Source of the DNA: Xiphias gladius
Taxonomy: Eukaryota; Chordata; Actinopteri; Istiophoriformes; Xiphiidae
Length of the DNA stretch: 64,000 nucleotides
NCBI RefSeq assembly: GCF_016859285.1
Contig: NC_053419.1
Location: forward strand, 12,552,501 to 12,616,500
Reading direction: 5' to 3'
In this document: positions 23,715-36,599 of the stretch, in pieces
How positions within the stretch are numbered: position 1 is the stretch's first letter
Layout of the letters: the number at the start of each line of letters is the position of its first letter
Notes under the pieces: generated by a model
Database searches by the model: none
What the model saw: only the letters and a program-made list of their open reading frames with translations
What the model was told of the DNA's origin: nothing
Made by a program: the position numbers and the translations under genes

Positions 23715-24242
23715 CCGCTTCTTTAGTTTTTATTGAATACAAAATTCAACAGATGAGAGCTACAATAAAACAAGCCTCAAAGACAAAGTACAACACACAA
23801 CATTGTCAGGGCACACTTGAATCTTATCAGTGGATAAAATATTCATCATTATACTGGTAAATCCCACCTTCAAAAGCTTGCTACTGATTCAATAGACTTC
23901 CAATAGACTTGCATGCTCTAATAGAATTAAACAGATTTGCTACAATCACATCTCACGTTCATTAAGCAACTCGCTAAAACTATCGAGCATTTGTTCATTT
24001 TTCAGTAAAATATAAAACGTGTACAGTTGTATGATGTGCCCCAGCCCGGTCAAATGGCGGAGAAGACGAGAAAGAAAAACGAAAAAAACAGTTGAGTAGT
24101 AGTAACAGACAGCTGGTATGACCTGATTAATGGAAAGAAAAGTTCAGTGCAGAGAAGCTGAGTATTGACAACAGATCCTAAAGCAGACAGACCACTGGTG
24201 TATTAAAGCGTGGCATTTCAGCCTGGAGAAGAAGTGTTTGTG
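23715..24242 (-). other. 3' UTR of the peroxidase-C1q gene, AATAAA (minus) at 23729-23734
   Basis: Non-coding sequence follows the TGA at 24243-24245. Plus-strand TTTATT at 23729-23734 is the likely minus-strand polyadenylation signal, which gives a 3' UTR of about 520 bases. Confidence 0.55.
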
Positions 24243-27200
24243 TCACACAGTGAGGAGTGGGTGTCCTGAGAAGAAGTTTTCGGTGCTTCGGCCGGTGGTC
24301 CCGTCGCTTGCTTCCAACCACACTTTGTCTCCCATTTCAGGGGAGCACCGTGTCCCCTGAAGAAAAATGCTGACCTCCCTGATAAACTTTGAAACTCTGC
24401 AGCACCAGCCCATTGTTATGCCACAGGTCCCCGCTTCCTGCACCAACGAAGGACGTCCACAGAAAGCTGAACTGATGACGCGTGTGATCAGGCCCGTCTG
24501 CACGCTATAGTTGTTCTGCTCGTTGTAGACGACCTGACGGAAACGAATGATTTTCTCTGAAGATGGGTTGCACTCGCCCAGGATGACGGAGAAGGCAGAA
24601 TGTGGCTGTGTGGCATTGATTTTTAATGCTGGTGGTCCAGGAAGGCCTCTTGGGCCTGGAGGTCCTACTGGACCTGCAGAGAAAAAAAAAGAACAGATTA
24701 CTTCAAAATGCTCTCCAAACGTACAGTATATCACCGGTGTGTAATTGTCCACATTTTCAGCTTTGAATCTCCAAGATCAGATCAGAATACATTTCTGATC
24801 TGCTGCTAAATATGAACCTTACAGATCACCTGGGACAAGTTTGCTTAGTGTCTTCAGGGTAAAAACTGAAACTTATATGCAATATATTTGCTTTTAAAAT
24901 CCTATTTATGTGTCTTTCTTATTACCTTGTGTTTCTTTTTATATCTTGCCAAAATGCCTTTTTACACACTTTGAATTGCCTTGCTGCTGAAACATGCTAT
25001 ACAAATACCCTTGCCTTGCTTTGCTTTCCTTAATGCTGTTGGCATAACAACATGTACGAGAGTTTTGCACTGATCCCGAATCATGCTGCCACATTCTTGC
25101 TAAAAAAACTCCACGTCTGTAAACACCTCTGGAACATTGTACCCATAGTTCAGCTGGTTGCCAACTACTTTTGTATTTCTAATATTTGAAAACATTTGTT
25201 AAAGCTCATGTGTCTTGGGCCCAGCTGTAAAACCATCTACAAATCTGAGCTGATTAGGCTAAATAGGTTCGTAAAGTCTGGCTGTTTTTGTGCTGAATGT
25301 AAAGTGCTGTGTTACCCTTCTAAATAATGCATTCAGAATGAAGTATTATTACAATTTAGCACCATTATCACATTCTTTGTAAAACCACTTGATAAATAGT
25401 TTGTCAGTATGTGCTTGCATTTGATATTAATTAAACATTCTGAGTTACTTAAAAGATGTTCAGCACTATACACAATGCAGAAAAGGATGAACAGACGGTG
25501 CATAGGATAACTATATAGATTACCTCGTTGTCCTGGAGGCTCTGGCTGTCCAGGGGGTCTGGCTGGCTCGCATCCTGTACATCAAGAAGATGTAGAAATT
25601 AAACATATTCAGCCTCATAATTTAAGGAATTTTTCAAAATGTGCTTTTATCAGTCTCCAGCAAATTGTTTCTTTTGGAGAAAGGACCACCTTCACCAAGA
25701 TGACAAAGTTAAGAACGAGTGTTGTGTGGTTTGAATGTGCACTTTTTAGGGAGGTGTGGCTTAGTTGTGCTCTTTAAATGTGACTACCACTTGTTAGTGT
25801 TTAAAACCGACCTCTGTTTCATCGACTTCGTTGCAGCTATCACCCGGACCTGCAACATCAAACACCACATATGAAGAACGTATTTTATTTAAGTGATTAG
25901 AGAAGAAATAAATACAGCAGATTAAACTCAGAATGAAAAATACAGCGAGTGACAAACGACTGTGAATTTGAGAGTCTTCCCCACGGTCAAAAAGTTTGAC
26001 CCCGTGCTGTTTCACCTGAGTTCTCGGAGCAGGATCTATCCCTCCAGGCTGACAGGTCCAAGCCTCGGACGTCTCTGCAGCGGACAAACGCGTTTCTCCT
26101 TGAGGGGATGAGGAAAACGTTACTGGGGATAGTTTGGATGCCGGTGTTGTCACAGAGGATCTTGGACAAGCTGATTTTGGACAGAGCATTTCTCTGTCTC
26201 ACGGTGAAGACGCCTGGTTTCTCGTACCACAGCCTGAGAATTTCAAATAAGAGGAGAGAAGAAGAGTGTCAGCAGAGACTTTATTTGAAATGCATTTAGT
26301 TTTGTGATAGTGTCCTCAGTCTGCGGCTGACATTTGATATAAATCATAACCTAAAATATGTCAGGACTGGAGGGCGGCAATCATCTGTGGTCGAATGCAA
26401 TCACCTCATGTTGCAGGTGTAAATCAATGCTGCAAAACTAGTATGAAAATCTCTGGTTACTGAGGACCACAACCCAGCTAATATTTAAAGACTTCTTAAA
26501 TATGCAATTATTTGCACTAGGTTGCAGAGATGAATAAATACATCTTTCATTGCCACGCAGACGGGCAGTACAATTTCAAAGCAGTTCTAAAAATCAAAGA
26601 CAAAAGCATTTCAGAGTTTTTTGTGGAGCACCAGAGTTGCTGCTGCTTGCAGCAAATATTTAGATATTTGGCTGAAATAGTGTAGGATGTTATCATGTGT
26701 AATACTCACTAGAGCAAGTGGTACAACTAAGTGCAAATTCACTCTTTTTGAACATTTTTCTGGTTTTCTGGTTGGATAAGTGAAGAAATCTACAATTAAA
26801 GTCTCCACGCCGCCTTTTTGTGTTTTAAGAGTCTAAATCTGACTTGAATAAAATTGAATTTAGATGAAGAGCATAAATTACATGCATTCGTTTATTTATG
26901 CAAAACATGTTTTAATGTAATGCTCAACATTTGACTGGTCTGAAAGGCACACAGACTGCACCTTTTTTGGGTGGGATTGTCTCATTTCTGTAATAAACTT
27001 TTGTCATCAAAGTCCCACATACAGTACTGCACGTATCCACTAACATACTGACCTGTCACCCTGGCGGACCTTCTTGAACTGGTTTGCGATGAGGCAGGCG
27101 AACAGCGGCCCTACACGGCCGCCCCGGACGAACGGTTCTGCCACACCTCCCATCCAGACGTCGATGTTGCTGGGTGTACCGTAGAGCTGCAGCAGCCTTC

Positions 27201-30200
27201 GGGCCAGACTGGTGTTGTTCAGACACCGACCGAGCTCTGCCTCGTTCCTGGGCTGAGACAGGCCACAGAACTTGCGCCAGGCATTGTAGCCTATAGGAGT
27301 AAACAACAAGTAAGTAAAGAAGGGCCACTCAGAAAGAGATGAAGCGTTAGGAAGAAAGTTCAAATGTGAGGAAAATCAGAGTGGGCAACGTACCAGGCAA
27401 GCCATGGTCACGTCCCCTCACCATGTTGAGAGAGCCCAGGTCCAAAGCCAGATGCTGCACAAACTGGAACAACCTCTCCCTCAAAGCATCCACCATCATG
27501 TGATCCTGAGTGTTCAGTTTAGCGGGACGGGCGATCAAACCACGCAGCAGAGGTTCAATACCACCTGGAGAGATAGAAATCAAAATTAGGGTGATGGTTT
27601 GAGGCACAATCATAGAAAGGTGGCTACAGTTTTCTCTGTGCTTCTCACCCTCAAAGATGATTCTCCAAGGGGTGAAGAAGGCCTTGAACAAGGGCACACT
27701 GCGGAACTGAGCATGCTCCCTGTAGTCTGCATTCAGACGGGACAGGACTGGCTGGATGGCCAAGTGGGCGAAACGGTAAGCTGCTGTCGCAAAGACGTTG
27801 GCGATCGAGGGGTCGACGTTGGGATTGTAGCCGGGGTAGCGGCCGAGCTGTCGACGCATCGCAACGTCACCCACGATGTGTGGCAGATAGTCCCTGAACA
27901 CAATCACCTGAGAAGGGACAGAGAGATGGATTTTTGAGTGCACGGCACACGCTGCGGAGATGGGAATGTCGAAATGCTGAGATGCTGGCTGACTACCTGC
28001 GTGTAGGCGCCCATGATCTTGCGGGCCTCTTGGTAGAGGGTCTCACCGTCCCATTGCGGGTTCAGTCTTCTCAGCGCACGGGCTAGGCGGTTGTGCTCGC
28101 GCACAAACAGCGTGTGAATGGTCGTCAGAGCTACGTTCTCGTCCACACGGACGTCACCTTCAAGACAGAACCGCAGCAAATGTACAGGCGTTCATTTCAT
28201 CTCCAGAGTCATACGCGTGGTACGGCTCTCTGTCACGAGTTCAGGAGATGAAAACGATGGCTTCAGTAAAAGCTAGTAAACCATTTATTAATGCTGGATA
28301 ACCGGCTTAGTTTCTTCCCTTTTCATGTCCTGACTATTTTCACCAAAGCAAACCCCCCAAACAGTGGTCCATTTGTTTGAATGCTCATAATGACTCATGT
28401 TTACATCTTCCCGTAGCAGTGAGGCAGAGTGGGATGTTGGGCCACAGTCTTAGGGATGGATGTGCTCACAAAATATGTTTGTACGAATACATTTCTAAGA
28501 GTATCAGTATTTATCAACATCTATAACTAACGCTTTGAAGACGTATTTTACATTATCATAACTGTGTTTTATTATAGTGCAATCATCATCTGTTTATACA
28601 CCAGAATCCAGTTATGGATGCTGAAAGGGAGTTATGGTTCTTGACAGATACATGATTAAGACCTCCCAACTGCTTACAGCTACATTATGGTGGGATGTGA
28701 GCCATGTGTTAAGTGCTTGCACACTGTATACGAACGCTAAATGGGGAGGTTTTAAAATAAAGCGTTACCAGGTGATTTAGACGGACAGAGGGACGGCAGG
28801 TGAGAGGCTAGAAAACCGCTTTTCACAACCTGGCGACCCAAAATTCGTAGTGCGACTTCCTCCCTGGCTTGTTACCGACCTACCGGCTGACACATCATCG
28901 AATAACCAGCCATGGAGCCGATGTTCCCAGCCTATAAGCTACACTGCAACACGGCTGACCTGCAACGAAACAGGGCACCTCCGTGGCGTTCGCGTCGTTG
29001 GTGACTCTCCTGCGGGTGGCACACATGTTGACCTCCTGGGTGCTGAAGGGCAGCAGCTCGCGCCCGTTGTCCCTGAACCGCGCGTTCACGCGCATCAGGC
29101 CGCCGTCGTTGGTGAGGTCGCGGAGGGAGAGGGCGAGCTTCTCCTCGGAGCCGTACACCTGGCCGAGGTCCAGGAAGGCGGTCAGGGAGTTGATCTGCTC
29201 TCTCTTGTTGGGCACGCCGCCGAAATTGTAGGCCGAGTATCCCGTTCCGCAGGCGGGGGCGGACCTGAAGGCGGGGATGCAGCTGTCCGGGCGGGAGGGC
29301 AGGCGAGGGTCGCCGGGAGGAATCTGTTTGCGGGGGGGGGGCAGAGAGAGAGAGAGAGAGAGGCCCACAGGTCATGAGGGCGGAATCGATTAGTGCAAAC
29401 GGCGCGCCGGTGTGCGGGGTTGGGCCTGGACACCGACCGGGATGGGGATGCATGGCTCCGTTCGCTCGCAGCTCTCGTCACAGTTCACCCCGTTGCTGAA
29501 GGACCGGATGCTGGGGGAGAAGGGCGTGAAGGTGACGTCGTGGTCGTTCCACTGGCCGAACAAGGTCACCATGTGGGTGAACTGCCTGTCGTCCACCACG
29601 CCCATATCTGTTGTGCTCAGGATGTTGTTGGACACCTGTCGCACCTGAGGGTGGAGGGGGATTGTGTTTAGTCGAGAGCTGTTTTTCATTTGAAATCTGA
29701 ACTGAGGTGTCTCGATCAAGGTGAGGGGTTGTCTGGGGTCTCAGGGTCGCACCAGGGGGAGCAGGAAGGCGTTGATTGTTCGGTTGTTCCAGCCTTTTGG
29801 TTGGGAGATGCAGTCGTCGTACTCGGCGGGCAGCCAGCGGGCGAAGGGGGTGTTGGAGGCTCCGAGGCGAGGGTTTTTTCTGAAGGCAAACAAGAGACGT
29901 CCAAGTTCAGAAAACAGGGCTTGAGAAACCCAGCGGAAGTGTGCACATCGTCTGTGGTGCACCTCCTGAGATGTTTAGGGGCATTTCGCAAGCATGCCCC
30001 TCTGAGTGTAAGCACCACTTGATCTCGCAAAACCCTGTCACAAAATCGACTGATTCCTGCCGGGTTTCCATTAATTCAACACAAATGGAAAATGCACCCC
30101 CCCCCCCCACATATGCACTAGAGTTATTAGTGCACACTGTTATTCTAAGCAAGAAGTGAAAATAGGTAACCAGAGTTCATGCTGCAGAAATTTGTGTCAT

Positions 30201-31407
30201 GTTAAAATGTGTTTGCTTAACAAGTTTTTTGAGAAAAGGTCTTGAATTGGAGGTTTCATAGTATATTTAAAAAAAAAACAAAAAAAACAACTGCATGTAA
30301 AAGTGTATCTTATGTTTACATTCCCTGAAACAGATTGTGGTACAGAAGTCAAAATACAAGCAATATGAGGAAATCTTGCTTAAAGTTACTTACAGGTTGT
30401 TGCAGACGCTGGTGGCTGTGCGATACCTGTTAAGGTTTGGTGTGGAGGCGCAACTTGGAAGGTGGACTCGAGCCTCACATCCAGTTATTTGGGAAAGCCT
30501 TTGAAGGTCTTCTTTACTCAGCAAATCTGGAAAATGTGAAAGACACATTTCAAGCGTCTTGTCAACTTCATATGTCTAGTTCTTAATTACAGCTTTGAAG
30601 TGCTCCGCTATGCCCACATTATGAAACAGGAAATCTTTGACCCAAAAACCAGGAAAACCAGGGAAAACTGTCACTAAAACTGTGAGCGCTGTGTGTGTTG
30701 TCTTTGTGTGGGAGCTGCATGTCTGACCTGTTGCGTTGAGCGAGCGTTTGTGCACACGATGCACCCTATCGTGCAGCAGACGAAGGGTTTGTGCCATGTA
30801 GTCCGCAGATCTCACAGCTGAGCGTGTGTCACCTCGAGGCTGCTTGAGGAGGCGAAGAGCATCGTGAGGACTCACCACCTCCCGGCGGACTCGCCTCAGA
30901 CTCCTGGAGGAGAAAAAGCCACACAGTTGAACAGTAAAGTCCAAGCTCTGGTCTTTTTTTTGGAGGTTCTGTAATTTTTCCTACAATTACTGAGCTTCAT
31001 ATAAGCAGTGATGAATGGCTTGCGTGCCAAAGAAACAGCCCTTCATTGTACATTTGTGCTGTGTTCATTTAGAAGATAATCCACTGTTTTACTCTGTGAG
31101 ATGAAATAAGCCAGAAAATGGACTCACTCTCTTCTGGAGTACAGGTACGCATCATCCACGATTTTCTTTGCCTCCTCAAAAGAGTGTCGAAGGAAAGGAC
31201 TGCCGAGATATTCTCCTGCAAACAATCAGCAGCACACAACACATTTATCAAAACGATTTGAAATATGAACAAAAAGAAGAAAAAAGAGAAAAGGCTCATA
31301 CATTGGAATTAGAAACATGTCTGCAGTGAAGGATGGAGCCTACCTGCTGGTTTGGAGTGAGCAGGCACCAGGCAGATGCCCATCAGAAGGAGGATAGAGA
31401 AAAGCAT
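24243..31407 (-). CDS. Haem peroxidase (MPO/EPX/LPO class) fused to a collagen-like stem and C1q-like domain
   Basis: Fifteen coding exons join in phase to about 909 residues: 31344-31407, 31128-31215, 30728-30903, 30394-30526, 29753-29879, 29438-29644, 28960-29323, 27997-28157, 27649-27907, 27394-27564, 27053-27290, 26016-26233, 25808-25849, 25524-25574 and 24243-24673. Human MPO has 745. A signal peptide ([18 protein letters not shown]) and propeptide are followed by the full peroxidase domain. The distal site is [11 protein letters not shown] (Gln, haem-linking Asp, His). Further landmarks are the catalytic Arg of GDVRVDEN, the proximal His of [10 protein letters not shown], and RGRDHGLPG. 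After the domain end (LDLSAWRD) come a short acidic linker, a Gly-X-Y run including [15 protein letters not shown], and a C1q start ([10 protein letters not shown]...[15 protein letters not shown]). The middle of the C1q part is out of its expected frame (see findings). The donor after 25808 (GTTTTA) is weak, but it is the one that keeps phase. A secreted or granule oxidase is expected. Confidence 0.9.
24880..25030 (+). mobile_element. LINE 3'-tail fragment
   Basis: It ends with ATGCTATACAAATACCCTTG followed by CCTTGCTTTGC repeats. This is the kind of 3' tail seen on fish LINEs of the L2/Rex groups, with the tail motif tandemly repeated. No coding part is present. It lies in the intron before the C1q exon. 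Confidence 0.4.
28500..28775. mobile_element. Half-copy of the TGGTAACGCTTTA-type MITE
   Basis: It ends with AAAATAAAGCGTTACCA at about 28759-28775, and its interior matches the element at 9133-9512 (CATCTGTTTATACACCAG...GGGAGTTATGGTT versus ATCTGATTATATACCAG...AGAGAGTTATAGTT). The opposite end is not clear. It lies in an intron of the peroxidase. Confidence 0.5.
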
Positions 31408-31590
31408 CTCTGAAAACAAATAATCAAACCACAATAAGAAACTGTTTCTTAAGCACCATGTAAGACAAAAATATTTAACCCCCCCCTCCTAATAATATCA
31501 TTACCTGTGTCTCTGAAGATGCCTTTGAAGATTTCAGACACTCTGAGATCTGGAGTTGTCAGTGGAGCAATGCTGTGTCTAACCTTGTGT

Positions 31591-31598
31591 CCTTTATA
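31591..31598 (-). promoter_or_regulatory. Candidate TATA box of the peroxidase gene
   Basis: The minus strand reads TATAAAGG here. About 90 bases downstream on that strand is a GT donor after CAGAGACACAG (donor at about 31504). That fits a short non-coding first exon spliced to the acceptor just before the ATG exon (31410). Transcription would start near 31565. Confidence 0.5.
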
Positions 31599-31609
31599 TT
31601 CAGTACGGC

Positions 31610-34600
31610 CTCGCCCCTGGGTTGTCAAGGTGAAGCTACTGTCACTAAAATGCAGTTCCTTCTTCCTCCCGTCTGTGCCGAAAGAAATGCTTCACACTCA
31701 TCGGTCGCCGTTTCTGGTCAACTGATAAGACGGATGATGTGAATTTGAATTATTAGCACCATGACAAGTGTTACTTTTGGCAATGGTGATACCGATCTCA
31801 TGATAACAGGAACGGTCGATATATTTCTGCATCATGAGCACTTGTACTTGGGTTTTTATTATTTTATTAGTAAACTATTTGATTAAACTGTTTTCTTATT
31901 CATTATTATCATTTTAATATCAATGTGTTTAAGCATTTCAGACAAAATTTAGAAATTATTTGGCTTTGGCTACGTTATTCTACATGCCTTATCTTCTTGT
32001 AAATCGTACACACTGTCCCTTTTCATGACCTAATTTGACATAACTAGATCTAGTCTAGTCTTTTCATCTGGGGGGCATTTTATTCCATTACTGATATCCA
32101 ACTGTCGAGAGATGAAAGTAAAATGAGGAGAGAAAGAGACGAGGAATGACAGGCCAAAAAAAGCACCCACCTGGACGCAGGTACCGTAGTGGTGCAAGTT
32201 AGCCAACATAACCCCCTGGCCACCGGGGATCCCCTTCGCCTTGGCTTTTTGCACTTTTTTATTTTGTTTTTATAAACAACTTTTGGACTCATTATATTTA
32301 ACATAACTGGTTCTCCTACTTTTCTCAAGGAGAAATAGTCTTTGGAGAGATGTTAATGTTGCCTCATTAATTTAATTGTTATAAATAGGGCTTGGACAGT
32401 TTCTTTGTGTTTTTCTTCGTTTTACTAGTTTAATGATGTTGCCATGCTGTGGCTGAAGGTCTATAAAATTGCAACACAGAAGCTGATAAACTTGAGAAAC
32501 TCTTTTGAAAAGAGGAAGCAACTCAGACTCTTTTCTAATGATAAGGAATCCAAATGTTATAAAACACAAAAATTAATGAGTTTATCTATCTTTAGCCTCT
32601 GAATAAACGATAAATCACCCCAAACCTCCCTTTTGGTAGGTAAATAAGGAATAGGTTGTACATGTGAGACATGACTGTGCAATGAGGAAAAAGAAAAGAC
32701 AAATATACAGTCTAGTAAAAGGTTACCTTGAAACTGGTTGTGTGTGTTTGGGTTAAGAGCCCTGTGGCTGCGCTATATACAAAGATGTCTTAATAGCTGT
32801 GATGCAAAATTGTTAATGATAACACAAGGAAAAGAGGTTAGGGAGAAGTCAATGTGCCCATTCAACTGATAAAGTGTTTGAGACAGTATTACTTCACCTT
32901 ACTATTTAGGCCCAAAACACAGTGGAAAACCTTAAAAATCCTGAATGTCTATGAAAAAAACCGGCATCACATAGAGACAGATTATTGTTATAGACTAAAG
33001 CATTGAATTCAGGTTTCTGTTGTTAAACCCCCTGCAGAGTGATCCATTATCCCACTGACCAACTGACAAAATTCCTTGACCATTATTTCAACCAAGTGAG
33101 ACGTGAAAATTATCGAAAGAAAAAGGGAAAGGTGTTAATATACCTGCAAGATCCCAAACAATTTATTTCAAATTTTAGCGCGCAGACAACCTCTTCTTTT
33201 TTATTTGTACGCTGTTTTTGTCCTGCACCTGAACCCAACTGGGGATAGATAGAATCTAACAATTATTTAAAACAAAACTGTTATTTAGTGCAGCTTCATT
33301 CTCAAGAGAAGACACAATAAGAAACTTAGAAATTAAGAAAGGTCCCATTTATATTTCCATCCTATGTGCTTGCTTTAAAGGATGCATCCTTATGTTTAAG
33401 CAAAAATAACAACAGCTTTACAAAATATGGAAATTAAACAAAGTTCTTGCACAGGACTGAGTCTTATGGGCAGGTGTGTGGCGTCAAAAACTCTGTAATA
33501 ACAATAAAGTTAGCACAAGTAGCTGACAGTGTGCGGGATTCTTTGGTTCCTTCATGTAAAGGATCTTTAGAATTAACAATAGTTTTCATGCAGAAGAAAG
33601 ACTAACCCTAACCCTTGCTGTGAATGTAAAAGGTCAATTTTCTGTCAGCACATCTTTGCCACATCCACAGGAGAGTTGCACTAGATCTGTCCAGTTCCCT
33701 CTTTCAAGGAAGTTGTACAAAAAAACAAAAAGGAGAAATAAACACCAATGGCTGAAACATTGTTAGTCAACCTCAGGGTTTAGCAAGAAAACACATTTCA
33801 CCAGTGGGTTGGTTAGAGAGCTGCCAGTTTCTTGTGTATTCGGCGAGTGCGTGCTGTTGGGAAATTCTGGTTTTACAATCATACTTCTGTTATGGAGCAT
33901 TGTAATTCCCCAAGTCCAGGAAATAGAGTTTTTTTTGGATCAGTGATTGATTTATGCTAGCTATAATAACAATGACTTAGTTTGCAAAGCTGAATAAAGC
34001 AGACTTGGCCTCTTCTGTGAACATAATAAGAAACATGATAAGGAAGACAATAAATCAAGGCTTCTTCCCTGAGTATGATTATGATAAAAGGAGTTTACAA
34101 CACACAGGAAATTTTAGCTTATCCTATTACTGAGCAGTTTCATGCAGTTTTCAAAATAATTTTAATTAAACCCCACTGTATGCGTGCATATAAAAAGACA
34201 GACAACAAGCACAGGAGCTTATGTGTCTATCCATTTCAAGACCGAGGGCTTTATGAACGAAGATGCAAATTGCACAATGCTAATAAATACAAACTAGCAC
34301 TAAAAAACACCAGTTCTGCAGCAGGTGTCAATGGACGAAAGAAACTAGGCAGACTGAACAGTAAAAAAGGGAGGGAAAAAAGCAGCTGTGTCACTTGCTA
34401 TTTTACCATCTTGCTAAACTAAAAACCAATTTGAGGAACACAAGGTCAGATCTTGTTTTTTTTTCAATGTATATTTCCTTTTTTCACACGAAGACAAAAT
34501 TAATTTCAAAGCGGAAGCCTAATCTGGAGACATACTGTATGGGCAGCATTTACACTTATTAAATTACAAATTTGTCATAAAATTACTAAATTATAATAAC

Positions 34601-36390
34601 AAAGAGGAACACATCTCAATTTAAATTTCCTCCAGTCCGACCTCCCCACTGTGTTCCCCTAGTTCCTGGTTACACCCCTGGTTTGAGAGACTGGTAACCA
34701 TTGTTGTTACATATAAATACAGATATGTTCTTGCCATCACCCGGCATTTGTCTGTGTGACAAAGCCAAGCTCCAGTGTGAAGTCACTGGGATTTTCTTCT
34801 CTTTTCCCTTTTCGAACTGAGTAAGTTTTAGGAAGATTTCAACCTTGACCAGCAGAGTAACACAATGGATTATTGTATTTTTGTTTCCTGATGATATAGC
34901 AATTCAGCAAAACACTGAAATTACTGTACACGCTATTTAAACAGTAAAGGCTCTTAGTTACTCTATCTACACACAAAATCTGCTGAAGTATCAAGACAAT
35001 TTTTCAAGGACATCTCACTTATTAGACTTGGACATGACAAAACACGGTATCTAGTGTCTGCATGCAATTTCAAGATGGCTTCAATATTTACGTACATATT
35101 TGAGAAAGCTTTTTTATTAGAATTTAATGGAGAAGTAGTATTATTGGACATACGACACATGTTTGCGAATCAGTCTGCAAGTGTGCATCATTAGTGGGTC
35201 AAAACATTAGATTTTGTTTCGGTGGGGAGTGAGGCTGGCTTTTCCCTTATTTTTGTATTAATGCACTACTTCCATACTTTTTATCATTTCTATAAATATT
35301 GTTCATGTTTAAAAGAAAGAAAAATTATTACCGAAGCCTTTTAACAATTAAATATTGCCAGGAATTATGAAAAATACTCCAGTAAGCATGGCCACGTTTT
35401 CTACAACTCAGACTAAACTTTATGTGCTACTGGTTTCAGTGAGGTTGAATTTTACCCCTGACCCTTTTAACATCTGGACTCCCGCTCTCCAACATGCATT
35501 CAAACATCACAGACACACAGAACAGACAGTGCACAGACAAAAGGGCTTCTGCATCTCCTTGTTGCAGGTGGAATTACATTTGGCAAAGAAAAGCCCATAA
35601 TTCTGCTTGAGCCTGTTCTTAAACTTGCAAATTGAGTCGCAAATTCTGAGTCTGGAGTAAGCAGCTATGTGCAGAATGCCAAAGTGAGTTCAGATGATAG
35701 GCTATTGGAAAGAAAAAGTATAAACTTGAAAAATGAGAAGGAGGAAATTGAGAATGGAAGAACATTTTGCAACATGTCATGGAATCTCACCTATTCCCTC
35801 TGACTATTGTTACACCAGGTATTTGGATCACCCAACAGCACTCAGATACAGTGCTAATGATTTCTATTATTAGTCTCTGTCAGCACTTCTTGAGTCTGTT
35901 TTTATTTCCCCTTATAGTGTCCTAGAGGCTATTCACCGCACTATATGTTCAAAAGAAAATACAATGCTGAGTGTTTAGTGCTGAGAATTACTGGAATGAC
36001 ACACTTACTTTACCATAATCTACTAGTCATAAAGATAAGAGTTATATTTGGGCAATAATGCAATACACAGTTGCCAGCATTATTCAGGAAGTCAGACTGA
36101 GTCTGTTTTTTTTTTTTTTTAAATGTAGCGTACATATCTGGGACACGTTCGTGATGATAATGCCTATTCAATAGCCTGATAACAGTCAAATCGGTTGCTT
36201 TTTCAGCCGGCGTTCTCGGAAAAATATTTAGAAAGCAGATATATCATAACTCTCAGATCCTCTGGGGCTGCACTGCTCATTGTGCACAGAAATACCGCTG
36301 CATGAATGAAAAATGGAGGCAGCAATAAATGTAAGGCTTAACTCGAGTGACATCAGAGAAAGGATCCATGTTGTTACATATCAGAAAAAT
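31610..36390. other. Gene-poor interval upstream of the peroxidase
   Basis: About 4.8 kb of AT-rich sequence with short ORFs only. None has flanking splice sites or a recognisable protein signature. I see nothing firm in it. Confidence 0.45.
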
Positions 36391-36394
36391 ATAC

Positions 36395-36530
36395 AGTCCT
36401 GGTTTAAAATTATTGGCAAGTACAGAATTTAGCATATTATCAGAAATAAAAGCAAATTAACCAATTTTGTATAATCAAAATATTTTAATAAAATGTCCAA
36501 AGTTACTGAACAAAAGAAAATAAAAAAAAC
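36395..36530 (+). mobile_element. Possible Tc1/mariner terminal fragment
   Basis: The stretch starts TACAGTCCTGGTTTAAAATT with ATTGGCA just after. This resembles the CAGTCCTGGTCAAAA-type ends of fish Tc1-like transposons. No matching second terminus was found nearby. Confidence 0.3.
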
Positions 36531-36599
36531 AAAACTTGCATAATAGTGAAATAATAAAAAATAAAAAAATAAAAAACCTTGTCGGCCAGCAGAAGTCTT

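Noticed and set aside
28850-29377. A 175-residue plus-strand frame and several overlapping minus-strand frames
   Set aside because: They are shadows of the GC-rich peroxidase exon 28960-29323. Only the peroxidase frame has splice continuity and motifs.
32030-32330. Minus-strand frame with GIPGGQGVMLANLHHYGTC
   Set aside because: It faintly resembles the start of some fish LINE open frames (LANVRSL), but the similarity is too short and lies in one place only.
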